A DNA stretch of 64,000 nt from Mesostigma viride. Lineage: Eukaryota > Streptophyta > Mesostigmatophyceae > Mesostigmatales > Mesostigmataceae. The stretch's first letter is position 1. Every line of letters begins with the position of its first letter. Where the stretch lies: positions 536,564 through 600,563 of the forward strand of contig RPFO01000213.1 of NCBI GenBank assembly GCA_009746045.1. Direction: 5' to 3'. Under the pieces are notes generated by a model that searched no databases, was not told the DNA's origin, and was given only the letters and a program-made list of their open reading frames with translations. Position numbers and translations under genes: made by a program. Shown one piece after another: positions 54,399 to 64,000 of this stretch.

Positions 54399-54992
54399 TG
54401 TTGCATCCCAAGGCAACAATACTGTAGCAGGATAAAGTGATCAACGTGTGACAGTCCGCCGCTGGAAGCGGACAAAATGGACAAGTATTTTTAGAGTTAG
54501 CTTGTGCCGATCGGAGGGGACCGGCCCGGTCACTGTCCGTTTGGTGTGGTAGAAGTATAGTCGTGGCACACTATTTTGTACACTTCTGAGTCGACCAAGA
54601 GTCGTCAGATATTTTGTGTGTGTGCCAAACGACCCGAAGTGTGTGATCTATGTTTGTTCAGGGCCGGTTGGCCCGGTGTCTGTTCGTGTGGTCAAGAGAC
54701 AAGTTGTAGCGCGTGGCGGCGACGCACGCCACGCGGTTGTCAAAGTATATGGATGGGGAAGGTGGCCCAACCTTCCCACGCGTTCATGCTTCCTGAGCCT
54801 GCGTCATCCATTTAGTTCTTCCCCCTCTTGTCCCGATTATAGTTGGCCCCGGACCCGTTTATTATTAATGAAATAACGACGTTGGCACGCGAGATTTCCA
54901 AGTTGCAACCCATTGTCCAACGGGTTAAAGATTCTTTCCTGATACCTTGATCAGAACCCGGCCCGGGTCTGATCACAGGTCCGGACGTAACA
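54399..54992 (+). repeat. Gypsy 3' LTR
   Basis: 594 bp, no difference from 14151-14744 noticed on reading. Followed by ATGTT, the second copy of the target site. Confidence 0.95.
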
Positions 54993-54997
54993 ATGTT

Positions 54998-57740
54998 CCC
55001 CTGTGTGGCTCCGGCCACAAGTCAGCCTCGAGGTATCTCAGCTAACTCCCATTATGTTTTCTTTCAGATTGGAACATGCTCCAAGTCTGACCAACCAACC
55101 GTTGCAAGGCAACCAGAGCCCATACAGTCACAACTGGATTAGAAAAGGGCCCCAGAAACGGACTATACTGATGCTGACTGCTGATTTAACCCTGCCAAGC
55201 ACTACGGGGGTTCCTCCCCCTCAATAGTGGGGAAAACATAAATGAGGTACTGCGGCCATTCGTCACACAGGACGTCATATGAGTCACATGTCACATCATA
55301 TAAGGAGTGCCCAGTTTCCATCTTTGAAGGAGCGAACTGTCGCCATTTCCCTGGCATCTGTCACTGCAGATGGTAGAAAAAGGGGGGCTTGATTGCCACT
55401 TGTGGATGGAACCCCATGCAACATCCACTTCCCAAAAACCAATGGGATGACAGTTAGTAAATGAAGACACCGACTATGTATAATGCTTGAGGACACTGTG
55501 TGCTGAGAGCAATGAATTGCTTGGTTCATTAGAAAATAGGTTTACCCTTAAATATCAACGTTCCTCTCACTGGCTGCGCCGCCAGTGACCGTTGGGTGCA
55601 GACCGTTGGCCCGAGGCCGCACGATGACAGGTAGCAGTCTAGTCACTGCATCGTGCGATCACAGATCAATGCACAATGCAGTACGGTCCCTATCTAGGAT
55701 ACTCTAGTACCGCCCAATGACAGGACACTACGTATACTGGGTAGTGACATCTGTCACGTACCCCAGTACCCAAAGTATACCTATCTAGGGAAACGTATGC
55801 GACTCGACTAGCATTCCTATCTGCATAGCCCACGTGGTATTTATATTCACATACCAACGTAGGTTTACAAGGCTTATTCATACGTTGTATTCACAATGCC
55901 TTTGAGACTTAGTCTACAGCAAAGCATGGAGACTAACTCCAGTATTGTTTTATTATTTATTTCTTATGCAGGTCTGCACCCCCAACATTAGTGTTATTGT
56001 TTTTAAGTTGATTAGGGGTACAAAAAAGACATGGCTGGTTGAGCCAGGTTGGTTACAGCTGGCTGTTCTGGCCAGGTGTTAAATTGCACATTAAGGGGAG
56101 GTGGCACCCCAAAAACCTTAAAAATTGAAGTATGTACACTTGAAATTCATTTGCACAATGCTGAAATATGATTGCGGGCACTAAATAACATCTCTTGTGA
56201 GTTGTCCATGCACTTGTTGGGGGTACTACCCCCAAGTATACGCCAATATTGCGCTATAAATAGAAAAAGACGCTAATTAGGGCTGGGTATGCCCCAGCCA
56301 ATGCACACATTTGTTGGCAACCAAAAATCAACCATTTGTAGTTCCCTGAGTGTGTAGCTTGCTGAGCTATTTACATCATGGAAATGGCAAAACCTTGAAC
56401 AGTTATTAATTTTCCCGCAAAACAGGTCTTTTTTTACCGGACATTGGGAATAAACATATCATCAACACTTCAGATAAGGCCACAAAATCAAGCGAAAATC
56501 CGGCTAACAGGGGGACAGCAGTGGTCCAAGTCCCAGGTCATTCCGACAAGTCTAGCTCAAGTTATAAGGTTTTGCGTGCTAAAACCTGAACATACGCTAA
56601 ATGAGGTTTTTCTGTGTATAAGGCCACCTAGACATCATGTTTTCCATCCAAGAAGCCAAAAAACATGCCCAACTCGATCACACAACATAAGAAAAGGCTA
56701 GGCACCTCATCTGCCCTCCCCTGCCCTCAGCATGGCCAGCCTTGCCAGCGTGCACATAGCAACACTATCGCTAGGCATACACGCACCAAGAGAGCATACA
56801 CTAAGCTCAGCCCAAGGTTACCATGTAAATTTATGCCAAGAACTCAGCAAGTATACGTGTAAAAACCTTAGAAAGAATGCCCAAGCAATAGAGGCAACTG
56901 CAGGCTGCAAACTTGGCAGCAAATCATACATGTTGTCTGCCAAGCATTCACATCCTATCCAGCTTGCCTTGCTGCACACATAGCAGGGAAGTCTGAATGG
57001 TTATAGCTCAAGGAAAGCAATGGAAACACCTATCTAATGCAATGCCACTCATGCAGTATGGCCAGCAAAAGAACCAGTGACTCTCACCTTCCTTTCCAAT
57101 AGGGCAATTTGCTAAGAAGCTGATGCCAGCTTGTTAGCCTCTAGGCAGATGCCGGATGTCGTTACTAAAACAGGCGTGTCAGATCCGGCACATAACAAAG
57201 CGTCTGAGCAAGCTCACGTCCAAAGGATTATGGAAAACAAATGTCAACACATTACCAACAACTTGACCTCGGCGCATTTAGCATGCCAGCCACAAACTAC
57301 ACGAAATTGTACGAAATAGCTAGGAATCTGACGATGCAACCGAAAGAAATGGAGCGCTTCCTGCAGGGAAACTGCCCGAAAAAAAGGCGAAAGGCCGACG
57401 TTAATGCACCTGCCTGCGTGGAAATGTTTCATGCATAAACTGGCACGCAAGCTCGAACAATAAAAGACATCATCCATTGATCAGGCGAACAAGGAAGGTG
57501 CGCCTTCCGTGAATACGTCGAAGGCGACATGCGCAGGCCTGCGTAGGTTCTTACCTTGAATGCCGGAAATGTAAAAGAAACCGGGAAGCTTCGGCACAAA
57601 CTCGACAACACCATTAAGTTAGCTTCATAATCGCTCTTTAGAGCCTACGCTGCCTCACAATAGCTGCCGTAAACCTGCATTAAATTTCATGATCCGCAAG
57701 AGAAATCATATCCTGGACCCCCGCGCCCGTAGCCGTTCGA
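54998..57740. other. Probable host sequence, no supported gene
   Basis: AT-rich with many short frames and no domain. A small intron-like stretch occurs at 55032-55069 (GTATCTCAGC ... TTTTCTTTCAG). Poly-T and AT-rich blocks occur near 55940-56000. Frames at 56444-56983 and 57131-57438 are under 90 codons and unsupported. Confidence 0.45.
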
Positions 57741-57744
57741 GAAA

Positions 57745-58107
57745 TTAGCGATATTGCAAACCGTAAACTTTCCGCCATGAAATGAGGTCATCGACTAATC
57801 TTCTGCGAAATTCAAGCATTTTTTCTAGCTGTTTACGTGCCATATCGATTAATATTGCATAAAGGCATGCCGCCATGGCCACTTCCCCGAGGGTGGAGCG
57901 GTCCGGGCACACATTATACACCGTACGGACGGTACCGCGAATTTTTTGGCGCGGAAAATATTCGGCGCGCCACGTCCCCTTAAAGAAGGTGTACACAGCT
58001 GGCTGGTTTGGCCAGTTATTGGAGCACACATTACACCGTCGAGTGAAGTTGCGGCCTCGCCAAAGAATTGGTTTCCGAGTCGCCAAAGCATGGATTGCGG
58101 TCGCCAA
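57745..58107 (-). CDS. Hypothetical ORF, helical C-terminus
   Basis: A 120-codon minus-strand frame. The central part has two cysteine clusters (RRCNVCSNNW and YNVCPDRSTLG), and the end is strongly helical (AMAACLYAILIDMARKQLEK). The start overlaps a small tandem repeat (GTCGCCAAAG(C/G)ATGGATTGCG, 58079-58125). I recognise no family. Overlapping plus-strand frames weaken the case. It would diverge from the gene at 58571. Confidence 0.2.
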   Translation of the reverse strand: MATAIHALATRKPILWRGRNFTRRCNVCSNNWPNQPAVYTFFKGTWRAEYFPRQKIRGTVRTVYNVCPDRSTLGEVAMAACLYAILIDMARKQLEKMLEFRRRLVDDLISWRKVYGLQYR

Positions 58108-58205
58108 AGGATGGATTGCGGTCGCCAGAAGTTAGTTTGTGGTGCTGGGCGGAGGGTTACAGCACAAAAACATTAGTTTCCTGCACCTTGGCGATGGAGT
58201 TTTAT

Positions 58206-58408
58206 CAAGGAGACAACCAGCGCAGGCCAGAAATCGGGAGAATCCGGACCATGGTAGCTCGAGCCTGCCGTTATCTTGTCCACGTGTTCGAGTCGTTCAG
58301 GATGATGAAGATGAATGGTGATGGAAATGTGTAGCCTTGTGCATTGAAATTATGGCTGGCTTACGTGTAGAGCGACTAGATGACCTAGACGGTGGGGCCG
58401 GAAACAGC
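58206..58408 (-). mobile_element. R1 repeat, copy 2
   Basis: About 200 bp nearly identical to 11750-11955, beginning on the plus strand with CAAGGAGACAACCAG. The upstream end after 58408 differs from copy 1. I find no convincing target duplication. Confidence 0.75.
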
Positions 58409-58570
58409 CTGCGTTGGGCGACGCCAGCTGCTGTGCGATCATGACCGTGCGATCATAAGCATCCATTTTTCACGGAACGTATAATGCAACGGTGCTCTGA
58501 CTTGTTTCGTTAATTTGGTCGCTGCTCTCTGCGTCTTCTAACAGATTCCCATTCCCCTCTCAACTCCACG

Positions 58571-60219
58571 ATGTCGACGCCAACACGCTGGAGGAGGGCC
58601 TCGGCGGAGTTGCCAGATCCCTCCACACCGAAGAAACAAAGCAAGAAAAGAGGATCGGGGAATTCGGCGGCCTCTCCGATATGCTTGGATTTCTCGCCTC
58701 AGCGCTCTTCCCCCGCGAGCAAGCCGCGGCTTGTGAGGACCCTGCCTCCTCTTCAGGCGGATCGAGCAAGTGCGAGTCTGCGCCTGTATTCTTAATGTCG
58801 GTAGCATTTTTTGGAAAGCATCGTCTAACATAACGACATTGTTTTGCGTGGCATTCGTACTTCAGGGAGAATTCGAAGGGCCTTTGAGGGATCGCACTGG
58901 TGTGTTAAGGAAGAGCGTGGTCCGCCGGTGTCCCGAGCGACGTCTACCGAGCTGCCAGCTGTGATGGTATTGTGGTGACTTACTGGCGGTTAACTGTGCT
59001 TGTCTTTGTAGGCCTTTTCTGCAATTGGGTTTACTTTGCATCAGCCATTTACACATGCATTGCTAAATGTTACATGGGGTTGATTGGCCAGCCTTTGTAA
59101 GAGATGACCATCACTTTTTTTTTGAAGGCATTGCTCTTCTGCCTGTTTCAATAATAGGTTGCCCATCATTCGCACCTACAGTCCATCTCAACTACATCGT
59201 TCATTTTTTCTGTGTGTGATGGCAAGTTTGCATTTTACCATACCAATAATGCTCGCATCGCTTGCTAAGGAGTATGGTTCGCGGGTATTTTCACTCTGCA
59301 TTATGAATGTAGGGGGGCACTGAGAGCATGTAAAGTGAGCAGGTATGCATCAAGGCTGAGTCGATGAGTTTTCCCAAAGTGGGTGTGCCCATGCCGCACC
59401 ATGGTTTACACCCCACCTTCATCTGTTGGAAACTTGCGGGTTTTTTGTTCTGTTTACATGTTTACAGACACTTGGCGAAGTTTCTCAGAGATGTCTATTG
59501 GGTGTGGGGCAATTTGGTTTGCATTGCTGTGATGTCACATGGGACTGTGGTAATGATGAGTCACTTGGAGGGGGAAGCAAGTGTGCACACCTGCCATGGG
59601 TCGGTAGCGCCAGTATTGGATTCCTCTTCGTTATGGGGAGACATTCTTGTTACATGTCAGTCTAGTTTCATAATGGTGTTGTTCTTTGTGACAAATTGGC
59701 TACTTTCTCGCGTGCCCCACACCCGTCTTGTCCATCGCTTGACTTGCGCCCTTGCTTGTGCACAATGATGCCACTTGCATTGCCATTCCTCCACCCCTCC
59801 TTATTTCGCCATGCAGGCATTAGCTGCCGCCCTCTTTTATTTCCTCTCTCATTTCCTTTAAATGCTTAGGGCTTGATTTAGGATTCAGTCGTGTACAAGA
59901 ACATCAGTGTCTAAATTTGATTGTGTCATGATTGCGTTTGCTGTTGCAGGTGGGTGGCTGGACGAATGCGAAGATGGACAGCAGAAAGAGGGTTTGCGGC
60001 GGCAAGGGCGTGAACGCTAGTCACCATTGTCAGGTGAAACTTGAGAATGGGTACACATACCTTGCAATTGATTGCAGTACCTGGGTAAAGATTAATGATA
60101 AGCTGTCAAAAAGAAACCCAGGTCCGTTTTTTTTTTTCAGCTCGGCATGTGCAAAGAATCCTGAGATGAGCCTGCACTTGCCGGATGGTAAGGCCGTGCC
60201 TGCCTACTCCGGTTTATAA
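58571..60219 (+). CDS. Candidate spliced host gene, three exons, unknown
   Basis: The proposed exons are 58571-58769, 58866-58966 and 59950-60219, giving about 189 codons. Introns are 96 and 983 nt, both GT-AG with pyrimidine-rich ends (GTACTTCAG, TTTGCTGTTGCAG). Phases agree (1, then 0) and no stop interrupts the joined frame. The protein starts MSTPTRWRRASAELPDPSTP, with a basic stretch (KKQSKKRGSG) typical of nuclear proteins. It continues through RRIRRAFEGSHWCVKEERG and ends with a Cys/His-containing part (VCGGKGVNASHHCQVKLENG, AIDCSTW). I recognise no family. An alternative first donor at 58733 hits a stop in exon 2. A 134-codon frame lies in intron 2 (59364-59768) without a domain. Confidence 0.35.
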
Positions 60220-60863
60220 ATGCCGCAATTTTGTTTTAGCGACCTTTGGGTCATTTGCATTTTGGGGCACAAGTTTACATGGTATGGTATTTGATGATGC
60301 CAACTGGGATGTACCCTGAATAGGGCTGTATGCTCGTATGTACAACATAGAGTGGACACTCACTTCCATATTCCTCAACGACTCTAGAATTGTGGACAAG
60401 ATAACGGCAGGTTTGAGCTACCATGGTCCGAATTCTTCCGCTGGTTGTATCTATAGTGATGGACTTTACAATGAATCTATTTTAACAAAATCGTTGCATG
60501 AGCCGTTAATGAATATCCATTATCAAGTAATAGTTGTCAAGATCACTCAAAATTAAGTGGGACAAGTCTACTTCAAGGTCTTGCACTTAATAAGTACGTA
60601 AGTACTTGCGTGTCATTAATTAGCGAATTAATTAATTAATTAATAGACACGTGACTGCGTCACGTGAGGATAAGTCCTCAGTGGGAGGGGAACATATGGG
60701 ATGGAATGGATGGCCGGTGGAATTAGCTATCTACGTCCTAGTTACAGGGTTGTGAGCACCGCGGCCCGAATCGCTATGAACGCCATACGCGGTCACACGC
60801 GGAGCCCCCACAGACTTGGGGGTGGTCTCCTTCATCACTACTTGCCATCTATCCTTGCGTACC
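60220..60863. other. No gene; degenerate R1 copy and TTAA repeats
   Basis: An R1 fragment in the opposite orientation lies at about 60372-60448 (GACAAGATAACGGCAGG and TACCATGGTCCG recognisable). A short hairpin with TTAA repeats (GTGTC...AGACAC) lies at about 60610-60658. Nothing else is supportable. Confidence 0.55.
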
Positions 60864-60875
60864 ATCTGCCTCCAT

Positions 60876-61142
60876 TAAAAATTAAATTAAATTATAACAT
60901 GCCGCCGTGGGGAGATCATGTAGCACATATTCCATGAGGGATGGGGTGGAGGAAGCCGCGTGATCGAACTATCCTAACTCTAAGCTATCTAGAAAATCCT
61001 AACTACACTACTCATCAAAACGCCTCCTCCGCTTGGGGGAGGGGGCTTGCCCACAGGGTCGGGCGTGTGCGCCTTGACAATCTTCCTCCACCGCGTCTTG
61101 TCCTGCATGGCAGTCCAAAGACGGGAGAGAGAGTATCCCCAT
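60876..61142 (-). mobile_element. L-B: RTE-like LINE, 5'-truncated copy 1
   Basis: A 267-bp insertion with the 12-bp target duplication ATCTGCCTCCAT (60864-60875, 61143-61154). The minus-strand sense reads the end of the RT protein (SLSRLWTAMQDKTRW ... KAHTPDPVGKPPPP), a short 3' untranslated region and an AATTTAATTT-type tail. One C is missing relative to copy 2, so its C-terminus is frameshifted. It is inverted with respect to copy 2. Confidence 0.85.
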
Positions 61143-61384
61143 ATCTGCCTCCATATTACAGACAAACCAGGAGGCTGCCCGGGTGTGAGCCCGTCACGTC
61201 TAGTGTAGCACATGTCCATGCCGAGTCTATCACGAAAAGTCCACGGGTGGCGGCCCTGCCGCGCGCAGCTTGGGGCACGTCAGGTGAGGACATATCGCCC
61301 AGGCTGGGCGGGCTTGGTGCCAGCTAGTCTATCTGATGTGTCTACCTGATCTGTGCGGGCCAGGCCGGTGCCCGGCTAGGCCCA

Positions 61385-62376
61385 GGCGCCTGTGCCTAAT
61401 AATGTGGGAGACATAGGGCACATTCAGACCTGGCTGGACTGCCTGGGCCTGGAGGCGCGGGCGGTGGGGCTGGAGATAAGTGTCAAAACTGAGGCGATGG
61501 TGATAGGAGCATCCAGTAAACCACCGCTGCCGCGCCTGCTCGACGGGACGGAGGTCCCGTTCCGCGACCGCTTCAAGCTGTTGGGGAGCTGGCTTCCTGA
61601 CACCGCCGACGACGTGGACACCCGCATCGGCCTTGCCTGGGCCAAGCTCCGCTCGCTCACACCCTACTGGCGCTCGAAGGGCCTGAACGGGCACCGCAAT
61701 CGCATGCTCTTCAAGGTCCTCGTCCTCACGGTGCTCACGTATGGCGCCGAGGCGTGGACCCTCCCCCCCAAACTGGCAGCTCGGCTCGACGGCACAGTTT
61801 ACAGGATGCTCCGGCAGGTCCTTAATGTAGGTTTTTCCGAGCGTCCGTCATCAGAGTCTCTGTATCATGGCATGCCTCGTGTTTCGGACGAGATTAGACA
61901 GCGTAGGATAGCATTTGTAGGACACCTTGCCCGCACCAGCCAGGTCGACACCACCCTTGGTCTGGCCGGCCCCCAGCGGCTTGGACAGCCAGGGCGGCAC
62001 ATTCTGACCTGGCCTGGCCCCAAGGACATTCCCAAAAGGGTAGGGAAACCTGTCACCAACTATGTTCAGATGCCGATGGACGACCTAGTGGTCCCAGCCC
62101 AGTTTGAGCACCGCATCCACTCTCTCTCCCGTCTTTGGACTGCCATGCAGGACAAGACGCGGTGGAAGAAGATTGTCAAGGCGCACACGCCCGACCCTGT
62201 GGGCAAGCCACCTCCCCCCAAGCGGAGGAGGCGTTTTGATGAGTAGTGCAGTTAGGATTTCCTAGATAGAGTTAGGATAGTTCGATCACGCGGCTTCCTC
62301 CACCCCATCCATCATGAAATATGTGCTACATGACCTCCCCACGGAGGCATGTTATAATTTAATTTAATTTTTTAAT
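61385..62376 (+). mobile_element. L-B: RTE-like LINE, 5'-truncated copy 2
   Basis: Plus-strand copy containing the C-terminal third of the RT protein and the complete 3' end. The 5' limit is about 61385, after an in-frame TAG, and no duplication is located there. The 3' end is GGCATGTTATAATTTAATTT plus a short tail, near 62376. The 3' stem-loop (CTCCCCACGGAGG) resembles that of L-C. Confidence 0.75.
61392..62246 (+). pseudogene. L-B reverse transcriptase, C-terminal part
   Basis: About 284 codons. It begins just after where the palm motif would lie: WLDCLGLEARAVGLEISVKT then EAMVIG, the standard GLxxxxxKTExM block. The thumb/connection follows with RDRFKLLGSWLPDTADDVDT, LTVLTYGAEAWTL and LDGTVYRMLRQVLNV, then RRIAFVGHLAR. 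The C-terminus is basic (GKPPPPKRRRRFDE). This composition is typical of RTE/craniofacial-type LINE reverse transcriptases. The catalytic core and endonuclease are absent, lost by 5' truncation. Confidence 0.8.
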
Positions 62377-62460
62377 AGGGAAAATCAGCGTACAAATCCT
62401 CATTGCTAATGTGCAAACCAAAGGGGATGTTATGTGCATGGGCATGCCACGGACTACTAT

Positions 62461-62475
62461 CAAGGAGACAACCAG
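62461..62475 (-). repeat. 15-bp R1 micro-insertion
   Basis: CAAGGAGACAACCAG is flanked by the exact 7-bp duplication CTACTAT (62454-62460, 62476-62482). It equals the fixed end of R1. Confidence 0.7.
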
Positions 62476-62513
62476 CTACTATATGCTAATCTCATTAGAA
62501 AATAATTACACCA

Positions 62514-63080
62514 CTTGAATTGAATTGAATTGAATTGTAACATAACTCCGTTGGGAGTATATGTAGCACATAGCCCTTGAGAGGGGGGCATATGGCCTAT
62601 CATACATCCTAAGCTACTTCCTGCAAGGGTGGGGATGTAAAGGACCCTCGCTCTAGGTGCACCAAGGCACTTGCATCCCCATGATCTTCAAGCTATGCCC
62701 AGCGAAGGGGGAGCCTGTCATGGGGGGGAAGATCAGCATAGCTATACAAAAAAGCTAGGGCATGGCTGCTCAGCAGGGAGTTACTCCCTGCATGGGCACT
62801 GCATAATTAAATAAAGCTAGGCATCATCTGGAGTGTGGCTCAGCGTAGGCACACATGTACATGACTAAAAAGGCTAGGCCTCAGCTGGTATAGTGCCTGT
62901 AGTAGGCGGGCATGTACAAGGCCACTGTCTAACTATTCTACACTACTGCTGTATTCCCCTAGGCTGGGGCTGGAGTTGCTGGGGCCGCGGTGGTCGAGGG
63001 GGTCGCTTGCCAGGGCTTGTGGCCGACGTAGATGGCCGCCCCCTTCCAGTACACCGGCTGGCCCGCCTTGGTCTGCCCAC
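62514..63080 (-). mobile_element. L-C: ORF1-only LINE-like element, copy 2
   Basis: A minus-strand copy of the 3' part of L-C. It encodes only the last ~35 residues of ORF1 (about 63080-62977), then the same 3' untranslated region as copy 1. It lacks the R1 insertion, so it shows the empty site. It ends in a tail of (CAATT)n units (62514-62533 on plus). The target duplication is approximately ACACCA(C/A)TT (about 62505-62513, 63085-63093). Confidence 0.75.
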
Positions 63081-63188
63081 AGTACACCAATTAAAGTTAC
63101 AAATATCGTCTGCATCATGCCCCAACCATGCACTTAATACCAACCATGCACTTAATACGTTAATATGATGTATGCCGTGATTTCATGT

Positions 63189-63228
63189 CAAGGAGACAAC
63201 CAGCGCATGCCAGAAATCGGGAGAATCG
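63189..63228 (-). repeat. 40-bp R1 micro-insertion
   Basis: Begins CAAGGAGACAACCAGCGC and ends GGGAGAATCG. It is flanked by CATGT on both sides (63184-63188, 63229-63233). Confidence 0.65.
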
Positions 63229-63466
63229 CATGTATTTCGTGCGGGTCAGGCCCAACTGAATATTAATTAGTCATTTAATTACTTAATGATGCGGCGAGAG
63301 CGCTCTGTGGCCTGCCCACTCATGGCAGCATGAGAGGTCTAGGCTAGTGCATGCTAGTCAGGGGCGCCCGCTCCCTCCTTGTAATGTATGGGGGTTGGAG
63401 GTTCCTTTGTTGGCACCGGCCCATGTGACGCACTGGCGTGCCTAATAATCAATGACTGAGGATTAT

Positions 63467-63506
63467 CAAGGAGACAACCAGCGCAGGCCAGAAATCGGGA
63501 GAAATA
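63467..63506 (-). repeat. 40-bp R1 micro-insertion with 12-bp duplication
   Basis: Begins CAAGGAGACAACCAGCGC. It is flanked by an exact 12-bp duplication ACTGAGGATTAT (63455-63466, 63507-63518). Confidence 0.8.
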
Positions 63507-63692
63507 ACTGAGGATTATTCTAATTTCTGATTTGGCACGCCGCAAAGGTAAAAGCCATTTGCGTTCAGTGCCGGTCCGCGGAAAACGCGATCTGCAAATG
63601 AATCCAGGCCGGAATCGAACTGGGGACCTCTCGCACCAACTTTTGCTGACTATAGGACGGACGTCTCATGATCCTAAGGCATCGCTGTTTGC

Positions 63693-63778
63693 ACCCATCC
63701 ATCCATCTATCGGGGTTAATGCTCCGTGACTCCCCAACGGGAGCACGAGTCTAATTAATTAATTAATTAATTAATTAA
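63693..63778 (+). repeat. Short ATCC tract, stem-loop and TTAA tail
   Basis: Four ATCC units with the same flanks as the microsatellite at 12826-13029 (GTTTGCA before, ATCGGGGTTAA after). Then come a stem-loop CTCCCCAACGGGAG (about 63729-63742) and about seven TTAA units. It is probably the 3' end of a retroposed element like that at 390-418. Confidence 0.6.
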
Positions 63779-64000
63779 GGCATCGCCAACTGACACCTAC
63801 AGTCCAACTGCAAAAGTTCTCCTTTCCGGGTTATTATGCTCATACATGTGACGCAGCCGACGTGTATTTATCAGTAATTAATTAAGTTGTCAGAAACTGT
63901 TATCCTCAAGAAAGGAAGCAAATGGACTAAATGCTGCCAACGGCCTGTACGCGAAAATATGCGAGAACTCACGGTAGCCAGAAAAATCAGGGTTCGAACT
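63779..64000. other. No feature recognised
   Basis: AT-rich sequence to the window edge. The last bases (CAGGGTTCGAACT) resemble a tRNA T-loop/B box but are cut off. Confidence 0.4.

Larger units (their letters stand above)
14151..54992 (+). mobile_element. Ty3/gypsy chromovirus with three nested insertions
   Basis: A complete LTR retrotransposon spanning 40.8 kb. LTRs of 594 bp (14151-14744 and 54399-54992) run TGTTGC...GTAACA and look identical by eye. The target duplication is ATGTT (14146-14150, 54993-54997). Gene order is two small 5' ORFs, gag, pol (protease, reverse transcriptase, RNase H, integrase, chromodomain) and an additional 3' ORF. Insertions at 22796-38416, 38978-43930 and 44626-52657 account for about 28.6 kb, leaving an element of about 12.2 kb. 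Near-identical LTRs mean recent insertion, so all three nested insertions came later. The 3' ORF has no membrane segment and is not an envelope gene. Confidence 0.95.

Noticed and set aside
59364-59768. 134-codon frame in intron 2 of the candidate host gene
   Set aside because: T-rich sequence with chance hydrophobic residues, no domain, and an overlapping alternative frame.
63590-63690. Minus-strand tRNA-like B box (AGTTCGATTCC)
   Set aside because: The would-be T-stem (CCCAG/CCGGC) does not pair and no acceptor or D-arm is found.

Overview
This window is eukaryotic nuclear DNA made almost entirely of transposable elements. It carries GT-AG introns, L1-like and RTE-like LINE fragments, a chromodomain Ty3/gypsy element, Copia-type elements, a large TIR DNA transposon and several minisatellites. 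A plant or algal lineage is plausible: the L1-like reverse transcriptase has a plant-type C-terminal zinc domain, and chromoviruses are common there. The sequence does not fix the organism. I see no bacterial operons, rRNA or convincing tRNA genes.

Layout. 1-1420: no gene. 1421-6625: decayed minus-strand L1-like LINE (L-A), split by a 1.7 kb insertion. 6626-11071: no gene. 11072-12698: internally deleted L-A copy holding an ORF1-only LINE (L-C), which holds a SINE-like repeat (R1). 12826-13029: ATCC microsatellite. 14151-54992: one Ty3/gypsy chromovirus with 594-bp LTRs and a 5-bp target duplication (ATGTT). It is stretched from about 12.2 kb to 40.8 kb by three insertions: (i) a TIR DNA transposon at 22796-38416, which contains Copia-type element B (27916-33800); (ii) Copia-type element A-I (38978-43930), a deletion derivative; (iii) Copia-type element A-II (44626-52657). 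Removing each insertion with one target-duplication copy restores the reading frame of the interrupted gypsy gene, so the insertion history can be read base by base. 54993-60600 is probably host sequence with one candidate spliced gene. 60876-63080 holds two inverted RTE-like LINE copies (L-B) and a second L-C copy. The last 1.6 kb holds three tiny (15-40 bp) insertions with target duplications.

Most unusual content. The two unrelated Copia-type families (A and B) both place a retropepsin-like domain after the integrase (order INT-PR-RT-RH instead of PR-INT-RT-RH). Both have DT(N/Q)A instead of DTGA, integrase D-29-E spacing, and LTR ends AGTT...AACT instead of TG...CA. The gypsy element carries two extra 5' ORFs, one resembling the RNase H1/viroplasmin hybrid-binding fold, and an extra 695-codon 3' ORF. 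The RT-encoding LINE L-B and the ORF1-only element L-C share a 3' stem-loop plus microsatellite tail, as expected for an autonomous/parasitic pair.
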